Assembly: GCA_025201345.1 (NCBI GenBank)
Contig: JAIXMG010000015.1
Span: forward strand, 741,445 to 805,444
DNA length: 64,000 nucleotides
Reading direction: 5' to 3'
Source: Thamnidium elegans
Lineage: Eukaryota; Mucoromycota; Mucoromycetes; Mucorales; Mucoraceae
Positions 44,559 to 52,181 of this stretch are shown here, piece by piece. The stretch's first letter is position 1, and the number at the start of each line of letters is the position of its first letter. Both the position numbers and the translations under genes were made by a program. Below the pieces are notes generated by a model. It had not been told where the DNA came from. It did not search any database and saw only the letters and a program-made list of their open reading frames with translations.

Positions 44559-44994
44559 TGTTAATCAATCGTTAGTGTGGTAAAGTGTAAAAAGAGTATA
44601 ATAAGGTAATAGTAAGAAAAGTGAGCACCAGTTCCTGTTTTATAAGTAGAACGACTTAAATAATAAAGTAGAATAAAAGATTTAGGTAAAAAGTACAATG
44701 GAAAGTAAGATCCAAGGGAATTCAAGTACAAAATAAAATAAAGTAATAAAGATAAAATAAAAGAGCTTGATTTTAAAGGTCTTTTATAAAATAAAGGAAG
44801 TATAAGATTAAATTGTTTACAAAAAGTGAATTATATTTTATTAAATAAAAGTTGAAGGTATTTATATCATTTTTAGTTTTCTTAATTAGGTTTTTAAATT
44901 TATAACAACCATGGAGGTTTGATTTCTTGTGTTAGGACAACAAGGACGATCCTTGTTAACATTATTTTATCAGAAAGAGGTAGTTTGTGTAACA
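44559..44994 (-). repeat. Left outer LTR (3' LTR of copy 1), 436 bp
   Basis: TGTTAATC...TGTAACA on the plus strand. It differs from the other LTRs by at least one base (TCGTTAGTG against TCGATAGTG near its left end). It contains AGTGAGCACCA (44620-44630), an 11-base match to the charged tRNA-Ile 3' end. Confidence 0.93.
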
Positions 44995-45030
44995 TATGGT
45001 GCGTGCTGGAGAAGTTTAGACCCTAAACGT

Positions 45031-46920
45031 TCAAAGCAGACAGTTTTCGTAGGGATCCATTCGTTTGATCATGTTTTTCAGGGCAATAGTACGAGCAGCT
45101 TTTCTAGCTTTTCCAGAGGCGTTTCCAATATAGAAGCTTCTTAAGTGTAAATACCTAGCATATTCCGCTTCACAAGTAGGCAGATTAACTTGTTCATGAC
45201 ATAATTTAACAATATTCACGGCCATTCTCTTTAATAAGACACCATTTCGCTTCTTTTCTTCAGTTATTTTCTTATTTCTAGTATCATATTCCCAAGCATC
45301 AGATTTTATTTCTTGAGTTAAGGTCCATCTTTCATTAGTTGTTTCTTCCGTGAGTTCAGCGTCAAGTCCCAATGAGTTGAGATCTAATAGATTTAGCATC
45401 ATGTCTTCGCTTCCTTCTAACTGTTCATCTGGTTCATTTGTCTCTTCAACTATTCCTTCAAAATCTTCTAAAGAGATTACAGATTCATAGTCTCTTTGTG
45501 GTTCCATTCGAGCATGTGGACCGAGCCGATCATTAATGGAAATAACGTTTTCTTGTTCTTGCATTCCTTGTTTAGATGTTAGATTATTATCTTCTTCTGA
45601 TTCTTGCAACCTCGTCTTTTTATAGTTTTCTTCTAATTTCCAACCTACATCGGGCACTTTATAAATTCTTAGGCGATTCCCATGTACAATTCTTATTTCT
45701 GTGGAACCATCTTTCTTTTTTCCTTGTATAACATAGCTGCCTTTCTTTAAGTCTTCGATTACAGTATATAATCCTTCCCACAGGTCTTCAAGTTTTCCTG
45801 CCCAGGAAGTTCCTCTAAAATCACGATATCGCTCTACAGTATCACCAACTTCGAACGCAGGCTTTAGTAATTTCTTTTTTTGTAGAAGTTTCTTGTCGAT
45901 AGCTTCTTTTTGTGCTTTCTGCGATGTTTCAATTCTTTTTATGGCATTTTTTCTTATTAATTGTAAAACGTTGATCTGCTTATTGGTTCTTAGTTCAAGT
46001 ATCTTATCAAAGTTTAATTCTGTTGGGATTTGAGCTTTTCTATTGTCAAAAGACGTGCGAGGTTGATAGCCATAGAGTAAATAAAACGGAGTTTCTTTAG
46101 TTGTAGCTTGTTGCATGCTTCTGTAAGAATATAGCATAGACGGTAAGTAGAGATGCCAATCCTTCTTTTCTTCTGGTGTTCTTCTTTGCATGATTTGATC
46201 AAAGGTGCGATTAAAGCGTTCAATCAATCCGTTCGCCTGACTATTATAGGGACTTATGTTATTTTTTCTAATACCAAATTGGAGACAGACTTGATATACT
46301 AATTCGCTTATCATTGGTTTCCCGTTGTCGGTAATTATAACTCGAGGACATCCATGTCTACATATAATTTCTTCGTATAAAAATAAGGCTATTTCAGATG
46401 CAGTTTGAAAGCGCACCGCTCTAGCTTCAACATATTTGGTTAAGTAATCAATTGCTGCGATAATATATCTATAACCTCCTCTACTTGTCGTTACATGTTT
46501 GACATCAATTGCTATTTGTTCAAAAGGTACGTGTAACACAGCCACGGGATGTAATCTTTCATTTAAAGTTTTTCTACTGTGTCGTTGGCATCGCGGGCAT
46601 TCTTTCACGTATTGAGTAACATCTTTAACCATATTGGGCCAGTAATATTTTGATGAAAGCTTGTTAATTGTATTATTGTAAGCTAAGTGTCCTCCTAAAG
46701 GATGTTGATGTGCCAAATATAAAGCTTCTATTGCTTCAGATTGATTTAATACTATTCTATGTTGATAAGTGTCAAAATTGCACCGATATAATTTGTTGTT
46801 TAATAGCGTATAGTTCTTAGATTGCTTTAGTAAGAATTTTTGTTGGTCGGAATCTGCGAGGTCAGGTACCTGCAGATTCGTTAGGTAAGCTTTGAGTAAT
46901 ATAATTGTTGTGTTATCCAT
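45031..46920 (-). CDS. Integrase ORF, copy 1
   Basis: A free-standing 629-codon ORF. Residues about 70-130 form the HHCC zinc module (HQHPLGGHLAYNN, ECPRCQRH). The catalytic triad is visible: D in QIAIDVKHV, D in VIITDNGKPM, E in NGLIERFNRTF. A GPY/F-like module with DLWEGLYTVIED and VHGNRLRIYKVPD follows. Beyond it lies a tail of about 200 residues with an acidic middle and a basic end (GKARKAARTIALKNMIKRM), not a chromodomain. In most gypsy elements integrase is fused to RT-RNaseH; here its ATG lies 250 nt after the RT-RNaseH stop codon, in the same frame but separated by stops and a poly(A) run. Confidence 0.93.
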   Translation of the reverse strand: MDNTTIILLKAYLTNLQVPDLADSDQQKFLLKQSKNYTLLNNKLYRCNFDTYQHRIVLNQSEAIEALYLAHQHPLGGHLAYNNTINKLSSKYYWPNMVKDVTQYVKECPRCQRHSRKTLNERLHPVAVLHVPFEQIAIDVKHVTTSRGGYRYIIAAIDYLTKYVEARAVRFQTASEIALFLYEEIICRHGCPRVIITDNGKPMISELVYQVCLQFGIRKNNISPYNSQANGLIERFNRTFDQIMQRRTPEEKKDWHLYLPSMLYSYRSMQQATTKETPFYLLYGYQPRTSFDNRKAQIPTELNFDKILELRTNKQINVLQLIRKNAIKRIETSQKAQKEAIDKKLLQKKKLLKPAFEVGDTVERYRDFRGTSWAGKLEDLWEGLYTVIEDLKKGSYVIQGKKKDGSTEIRIVHGNRLRIYKVPDVGWKLEENYKKTRLQESEEDNNLTSKQGMQEQENVISINDRLGPHARMEPQRDYESVISLEDFEGIVEETNEPDEQLEGSEDMMLNLLDLNSLGLDAELTEETTNERWTLTQEIKSDAWEYDTRNKKITEEKKRNGVLLKRMAVNIVKLCHEQVNLPTCEAEYARYLHLRSFYIGNASGKARKAARTIALKNMIKRMDPYENCLL

Positions 46921-47073
46921 TGTTGTCAGTTTATTTGATTTGAGTTGAGTTTTATTTAATTAGTTGTTATGATTGGTTAAGTTTAATAATTAATAATATT
47001 TGATGATAAATTATATTTGGTGGATAGATTGTTTTTAAGTTGGTTTTGTATTGTTTTTCCAAGGATTTTCAAT

Positions 47074-47074
<1 letters not shown>

Positions 47075-47112
<38 letters not shown>
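47075..47112. repeat. T38 (sense A38) spacer tract, copy 1
   Basis: A pure 38-T run between the RT-RNaseH stop and the integrase start; poly(A) in the element's sense. Copy 2 has 36 at the same place. Confidence 0.9.
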
Positions 47113-47113
<1 letters not shown>

Positions 47114-47169
47114 ACAGTAGCTTTTTACGTCGTTCAGTGAATAGTTGGACTTTTATTGTTATTGTTGTG

Positions 47170-49872
47170 CTAATTTCCAATTCTAGACAAGAAGTCGGCA
47201 CTTTCATTAACTCTTCCAGGTCGGTATTTTACTTCAAATTCATATTCATTTAATATAGTTATCCATCTGGCGAGAATTCCTGTTGGTTCTTGTGATTTTA
47301 ACAAACCATTGAGAGCAGCGTGATCAGTTATGATAGTAAAACGTTTTCCCAAGAGATATGGTCTAAATATCTTAACAGCCCAGACAATAGCGAGACCTTC
47401 TAATTTTGATACACCATAATTTAATTCGGGACCTCTCAAGCCTCTACTAATATACTGTATAGGATGCTCGTGTCCATCATCATCTAATTGAGTAAGTACG
47501 CATCCAATTCCCACTCTACTTGCGTCTGTAACCAACACGAAAGGCTTGTCGAAGTTTGGCCTAATAAGTACCGGTGTACTGGTTAAAGCTTCTTTTAGTT
47601 TGTTAAAAGCTTCTAAAGATTCTTGATTCCAGGTGTTTTGTCCTTTTTTTGTTAGGTTATGTAAAGGTCTTGCAATAGCGGCAAATTGATTAATAAATCG
47701 TCTGTAGTACGAAGCAATTCCAATAAAACTCTTTATCTGGGTAACTGTAGTAGGTGTAGGAAAATTTTTGACTTTTTCTATTTTAGCAGGATCAGTCTCT
47801 AAACCATCTTTAGTAATTATGTAGCCTAGAAAGTTCAGTTTGTCCTTGAAGAAAAAGCATTTCGTAATGTTTAGCTTTAAGTTGGCAACTCGAACACAGT
47901 TAAACAATTTTTCCAAGTCGATTAAATGGTTTTCGTGAGTTTTTGAGAAACAATTTAAGTCATCTATATAAGCGACAAGAGATTTGTTGATTAAATCTTT
48001 GAATACTAGATCTACCATCCTTTGGAAAGTCCCCACAGAGTTACACAAACCCATTGGCATGCGCGAGAATTCCCATTGGCCTAGCTGTGCAGTGGCGAAA
48101 GCACTTTTTTCAATAGAATCTTCAGCGAGAGCTACTTGATAAAAACCGCTTCGCATATCCAGGGCCGAGAAGATAGAAGCATTTCCTAACGTGTCCAATA
48201 AAGTTTCAATTCTTGGTAAAGCATAGGCGTCCTTTTTTGTGATAGCATTTAATTTTCGATAATCTATAACTAATCTATAGCTATTATCTTTTTTCTTTAC
48301 TAGAATAATAGGTGAGCTCCAAGGGCTGTTGGAAGGTCGAATCACTCCTAGATCACTTAATTTATTTAATTCATTTTTTAAGCTTTCAATTTCAGCAGGG
48401 CACATTCTATAAGGACGACTGCGTATAGGTGGCACATCTTCTGTGATAATTCGATGTTTTATTAATGGTGTACATCCGAGTGTGTCGTTATTCCAGTCAA
48501 ACACATCTTGATAATTGTTGATTAAATTTAGAAATTGTTGTTTAATATTGTCATCAATTTCTCCCATTTGAATTTTTTCTTTTTGATCAACCGTTAGAAT
48601 AGATCTTGAAGTTTCGCTTATATTTGAATCTTCAATTTTTGGTGGATCTATGTCGATTAGCGTTAGATCATATCCGTTAGCTTCCACATCATCGTCAGAA
48701 CGTTGATAAGTTTCTATTTCAGGTTCAGGGACGATAGTGAAAAGATCACCTTTAAAATTTCTTTCTACCATGCTAAACGATACTTTCTTGTTTGAGCTTT
48801 CAGCATCGTCGTTGAAATAAGCTTCGTCGTCATCACTGGTTGAACTTTGTTCACTAATAGTATCATCATCTGTATATTCCTCAGTTGAATCAGTTTCAAA
48901 GTCGTCATGAGTATCATCTTCATCCTCTACAATAGTTTTTATTTGAGGTTCCATAACTTTTGTAGGTATTTTTGTTACAGCTTGAATAATAGGTCCTTTA
49001 GTTGTTTTAAAGAAATTAATGGGTATCTCTGCCATTCTTCCTTTATATGTAACCGATAATAGTTTCTGTTTATAATCGACTACAGCCTTTGCACGGTTTA
49101 ACCAGTTGTTTCCAATGATTAAAGGAGTTGGTGTAGCAGGTAGAACTTCAATACTTCCAGGTATAGTAATAACACCTCCGGCTTTGATGGGTACATCGTA
49201 GATCAATCCAAGTCCACGTTGTTTGGTACTATTTCCTAGGGTAAATATACTTTGGCTAGGTGAATCGATTTGTAATCCAAGTTTTTCTACTAATTCTCGA
49301 GACATACAAGTCTTTGCAGCACCACCATCAATTAGAGTTTTGATTTTAAATCCATTGATGACGAAATCAGTGTAAATAGCAGTAGTGTCTTCATCGTCAT
49401 CTTCTACAAACGATAAATCTTGGATAGTAGCTGTAGTTGATGAGGATCCAGGCGCAACTATTGATACTTTAGGTTGTCTTGGTGTTTTTAAAGCATTGAC
49501 AAATTGACGTTTCACAATAGGTGAGATCTTGAGTAATTCACCAACTGGAATATTAGAATTTTGATCAAATACAGTAGAAACAATATCAAAATTTAATTTA
49601 GGAATTACTCTTTTCCTTCTTGGTTTAGCAGGTTTTATAATAGGTTGATTAGGAGATATAATTGTAGGGTTATCCATAGTCATATCCATATCGGCAATAG
49701 TTGAATCATAAGTAGGCAAAGGAGTTTCGCGTTCTTTCCCTTTTCGAGTAGGTGCAGGTTTTGAGGAGCTTGGACGAGCATAAGGTTTAGAAGTTTGTAC
49801 CACAGGTGGATGTATAGCACGAACCGAAGCATAAAGATCTTGGTCATCTTCTTCGTTTTCATCAGTAAGCAT
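47170..49872 (-). CDS. Protease-reverse transcriptase-RNase H ORF, copy 1
   Basis: 900 codons from the first ATG; the frame stays open upstream to the gag slippery site, so the natural product is probably a gag-pol fusion. The aspartic protease core reads FKIKTLIDGGAAKTCM, with DGG where DS/TG is usual. RT shows YRLVIDYRKLNAITKKDAY, FSALDMRSGFYQVAL, FSRMPMGLCNS and the catalytic LVAYIDDLNCF. RNase H shows FVLVTDASRVGIGCVLTQ, SKLEGLAIVWAVKIFRPYL and FTIITDHAALNGL, with D, E and D catalytic positions. The ORF ends shortly after RNase H (ADFLSRIGN). Confidence 0.95.
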   Translation of the reverse strand: MLTDENEEDDQDLYASVRAIHPPVVQTSKPYARPSSSKPAPTRKGKERETPLPTYDSTIADMDMTMDNPTIISPNQPIIKPAKPRRKRVIPKLNFDIVSTVFDQNSNIPVGELLKISPIVKRQFVNALKTPRQPKVSIVAPGSSSTTATIQDLSFVEDDDEDTTAIYTDFVINGFKIKTLIDGGAAKTCMSRELVEKLGLQIDSPSQSIFTLGNSTKQRGLGLIYDVPIKAGGVITIPGSIEVLPATPTPLIIGNNWLNRAKAVVDYKQKLLSVTYKGRMAEIPINFFKTTKGPIIQAVTKIPTKVMEPQIKTIVEDEDDTHDDFETDSTEEYTDDDTISEQSSTSDDDEAYFNDDAESSNKKVSFSMVERNFKGDLFTIVPEPEIETYQRSDDDVEANGYDLTLIDIDPPKIEDSNISETSRSILTVDQKEKIQMGEIDDNIKQQFLNLINNYQDVFDWNNDTLGCTPLIKHRIITEDVPPIRSRPYRMCPAEIESLKNELNKLSDLGVIRPSNSPWSSPIILVKKKDNSYRLVIDYRKLNAITKKDAYALPRIETLLDTLGNASIFSALDMRSGFYQVALAEDSIEKSAFATAQLGQWEFSRMPMGLCNSVGTFQRMVDLVFKDLINKSLVAYIDDLNCFSKTHENHLIDLEKLFNCVRVANLKLNITKCFFFKDKLNFLGYIITKDGLETDPAKIEKVKNFPTPTTVTQIKSFIGIASYYRRFINQFAAIARPLHNLTKKGQNTWNQESLEAFNKLKEALTSTPVLIRPNFDKPFVLVTDASRVGIGCVLTQLDDDGHEHPIQYISRGLRGPELNYGVSKLEGLAIVWAVKIFRPYLLGKRFTIITDHAALNGLLKSQEPTGILARWITILNEYEFEVKYRPGRVNESADFLSRIGN

Positions 49873-49970
49873 TGTTGTAAGATGTGTCGAGGAAGAGTTC
49901 TCAAGGGGAATGGATTTTTTATTGTTGTTAGGGGCGTTCGACTGACCATTCGTAAGAGCAGCCGACCCGA

Positions 49971-51152
49971 TTAGTTTTTTGACTGGTTGGTGTTGTCAGA
50001 GTTGGTGTTTGTATTTTCATTCCTCTGATTGTTGCCATTGTCGTAATTGTTGTTATTATTTCTTTGGTTTTGATTACCATTGTTGTAGTTACGAGAATCA
50101 CCTCCACGAGAATAATCATTTCTTCTTTCAGAATAATGGTCGTTGTTATACCGACGATTATTATAATTATTTCCTCTTTGATAATTATTATTATTAATAT
50201 TGGTACCATTTTGTTTTTTGAATTCTTCTTGCATAACTTGTCTAATCATTTCTTTGATATCTAAATTCTCAGTCTGATGATTCGTGTTTTGAGAAGTTCC
50301 AGTCACTGTATTCTGACTTTCCATATGATGAAGATCTAACGTTTGCAATGTAGCAATTACTTGCTTCAAAGCATTACGGTCACTTCCCAATTTGGATAAA
50401 GCAGTATTCAGTTGGCTAGAGACATCCATAACAGAAAAATCAGTTCCTGAAGGTAGTTTACCAAAAGATAGAATAGGTTTAGCGGAAGTTTCAGCAACAA
50501 ATGAATTATCAATGTCACGGGGCGAAAAAGGACTATTCTTCATAGAAATTGAGCGAGGTTTCTCAGCATTCCACCAGCCTTCAGCCTTAGTTAAATAATC
50601 ATTAAAGGATACAGCAGAGTTCAAGATACAAAATTTGCGGATTTCAGGTAAAAGTCCAACTTGGAATCGAATCTTGATTTGTTGTTCTGCATCTTCCAGT
50701 TCAGCTAATTCAGCAGCTTCTTGCAAGCGACCCAGAAAAGTTTTTGGATGTTCTTCTTTTCCTTGAGCAAGCATGTTAAATCCAATAGTATAACGAGTAA
50801 TAAGTTCAGTAGTAATATATTCCGCTTTGAGTAATTCAATAGCTTCTTGATAAGTAAGACCTTGTTCTAAAGTAGGTTCACGAGAGAGTCTTCTTTCGAA
50901 AAAGTTCTTAGCAGTTCTTCTAAGTTGAGCACGCAAAATAAGCAGTTTACGAGCATCGGCAGTAATATTTTGCATAGCAAAGTAAGATTCCAGAGTTTCT
51001 TCAAAATTTCTAAAGTCTTCACCTTCAGCACCAGCGAATTCAATAATAGCCATCTTTCTTGAAGGGAAGAGATAACCAGAGTTAGTTTCAGCATACGCAT
51101 TAGTTGAGTGGTTGAATGAATTGATGTTTGCCAACACAGCTTGATCGTTCAT
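49971..51152 (-). CDS. gag ORF, copy 1
   Basis: 393 codons from ATG at 51152. The capsid-like part has FAGAEGEDFRNFEETLESYF and YTIGFNMLAQGKEEHPKTFL as in other gypsy gag proteins. The C terminus has no CCHC zinc knuckle; instead it is an asparagine/arginine-rich tail with RGG and RRY elements that could bind RNA. Its stop codon directly follows the A-AAA-AAC slippery heptamer. Confidence 0.92.
   Translation of the reverse strand: MNDQAVLANINSFNHSTNAYAETNSGYLFPSRKMAIIEFAGAEGEDFRNFEETLESYFAMQNITADARKLLILRAQLRRTAKNFFERRLSREPTLEQGLTYQEAIELLKAEYITTELITRYTIGFNMLAQGKEEHPKTFLGRLQEAAELAELEDAEQQIKIRFQVGLLPEIRKFCILNSAVSFNDYLTKAEGWWNAEKPRSISMKNSPFSPRDIDNSFVAETSAKPILSFGKLPSGTDFSVMDVSSQLNTALSKLGSDRNALKQVIATLQTLDLHHMESQNTVTGTSQNTNHQTENLDIKEMIRQVMQEEFKKQNGTNINNNNYQRGNNYNNRRYNNDHYSERRNDYSRGGDSRNYNNGNQNQRNNNNNYDNGNNQRNENTNTNSDNTNQSKN
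49974..49980 (-). promoter_or_regulatory. Minus-1 ribosomal frameshift heptamer A-AAA-AAC, copy 1
   Basis: In gag frame the codons are TCA AAA AAC TAA; slipping back one base gives CTA and opens the pol frame, which continues to the protease without a stop. The heptamer is in the correct phase for the canonical X-XXY-YYZ rule and is followed immediately by the gag stop. Confidence 0.85.
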
Positions 51153-51292
51153 TTTTGAGTTTTTGTAGTAGTTATGTAAGTAGATTATTAAAAGTAAAAA
51201 GTGTTCAAAGGTAGTAATATTGAAAAATGTACGACCCAAACGTAAAGTAAAAGTTCTTGAGATAGATTTGAATCAGAAATAGTAAATGAAAT

Positions 51293-51311
51293 ACCCTGTT
51301 AGTGAGCACCA
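51293..51311 (-). promoter_or_regulatory. Primer-binding site for tRNA-Ile, copy 1
   Basis: On the plus strand ACCCTGTTAGTGAGCACCA, exactly the last 16 bases of the adjacent tRNA-Ile(AAT) plus CCA; in element sense this is its complement. Two bases separate it from the LTR. Confidence 0.92.
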
Positions 51312-51313
51312 CG

Positions 51314-51741
51314 TGTTAATCAATCGATAGTGTGGTAAAGTGTAAAAAGAGTATAATAAGGTAATAGTAAGAAAAGTGAGCACCAGTTCCTGTTTTATAA
51401 GTAGAACGACTTAAATAATAAAGTAGAATAAAAGATTTAGGTAAAAAGTACAATGGAAAGTAAGATCCAAGGGAATTCAAGTACAAAATAAAATAAAGTA
51501 ATAAAGATAAAATAAAAGAGCTTGATTTTAAAGGTCTTTTATAAAATAAAGGAAGTATAAGATTAAATTGTTTACAAAAAGTGAATTATATTTTATTAAA
51601 TAAAAGTTGAAGGTATTTATATCATTTTTAGTTTTCTTAATTAGGTTTTTAAATTTATAACAACCATGGAGGTTTGATTTCTTGTGTTAGGACAACAAGG
51701 ACGATCCTTGTTAACATTATTTTATCAGAAAGGTAGTTTGT
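51314..51741 (-). repeat. Middle LTR A (5' LTR of copy 1), right end eroded
   Basis: Identical to the outer LTRs except at its right end, where GAAAGAGGTAG has become GAAAGGTAG and the terminal GTAACA is missing; 428 instead of 436 bp. Confidence 0.85.
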
Positions 51742-52145
51742 TGTTAATCATGATAGTGTAAAGTGTAAAAAGATATAATAAAAAGTAAGAAAAGTACAAG
51801 TTTATAAAGAACGATTAAATAAAAAGTAAAAAAAATAGGTAAAAAACAATGGAAAGTAAGATCCAAGGGAATTCAAGTACAAAATAAAATAAAGTAATAA
51901 AGATAAAATAAAAGAGCTTGATTTTAAAGGTCTTTTATAAAATAAAGGAAGTATAAGATTAAATTGTTTACAAAAAGTGAATTATATTTTATTAAATAAA
52001 AGTTGAAGGTATTTATATCATTTTTAGTTTTCTTAATTAGGTTTTTAAATTTATAACAACCATGGAGGTTTGATTTCTTGTGTTAGGACAACAAGGACGA
52101 TCCTTGTTAACATTATTTTATCAGAAAGAGGTAGTTTGTGTAACA
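51742..52145 (-). repeat. Middle LTR B (3' LTR of copy 2), eroded, 404 bp
   Basis: The first about 120 bp are shortened by many small deletions relative to intact LTRs; from ACAATGGAAAG onward it is identical. The second tRNA-like box of the LTR is lost here. Confidence 0.85.
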
Positions 52146-52181
52146 TATGGTGCGTGCTGGAGAAGTTTAGACCCTAAACGT

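Larger units (their letters stand above)
44559..51741 (-). mobile_element. Ty3/gypsy LTR retrotransposon, copy 1
   Basis: Minus-strand element with 3' LTR 44559-44994, internal region 44995-51313 and 5' LTR 51314 to about 51741. All three ORFs (gag, PR-RT-RNaseH, integrase) are open. Domain order PR-RT-RH-IN marks Ty3/gypsy. LTRs begin TGTTACAC and end TTAACA in element sense. The primer-binding site follows the 5' LTR after 2 nt. No clear polypurine tract is visible directly before the 3' LTR, where the sense sequence reads CAGCACGCACCATA; this is odd for the class. The two copies are almost identical, so the insertion and duplication are recent. Confidence 0.95.

Noticed and set aside
44929..45144. 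Small plus-strand frame repeated at 52080-52295
   Set aside because: Lies across the LTR end and antisense to integrase; present twice only because the element is.
46983..47207. Frame with a polylysine run between RT-RNase H and integrase
   Set aside because: The lysines are the poly(A) tract; the frame does not lead into integrase, so I do not call it a gene.
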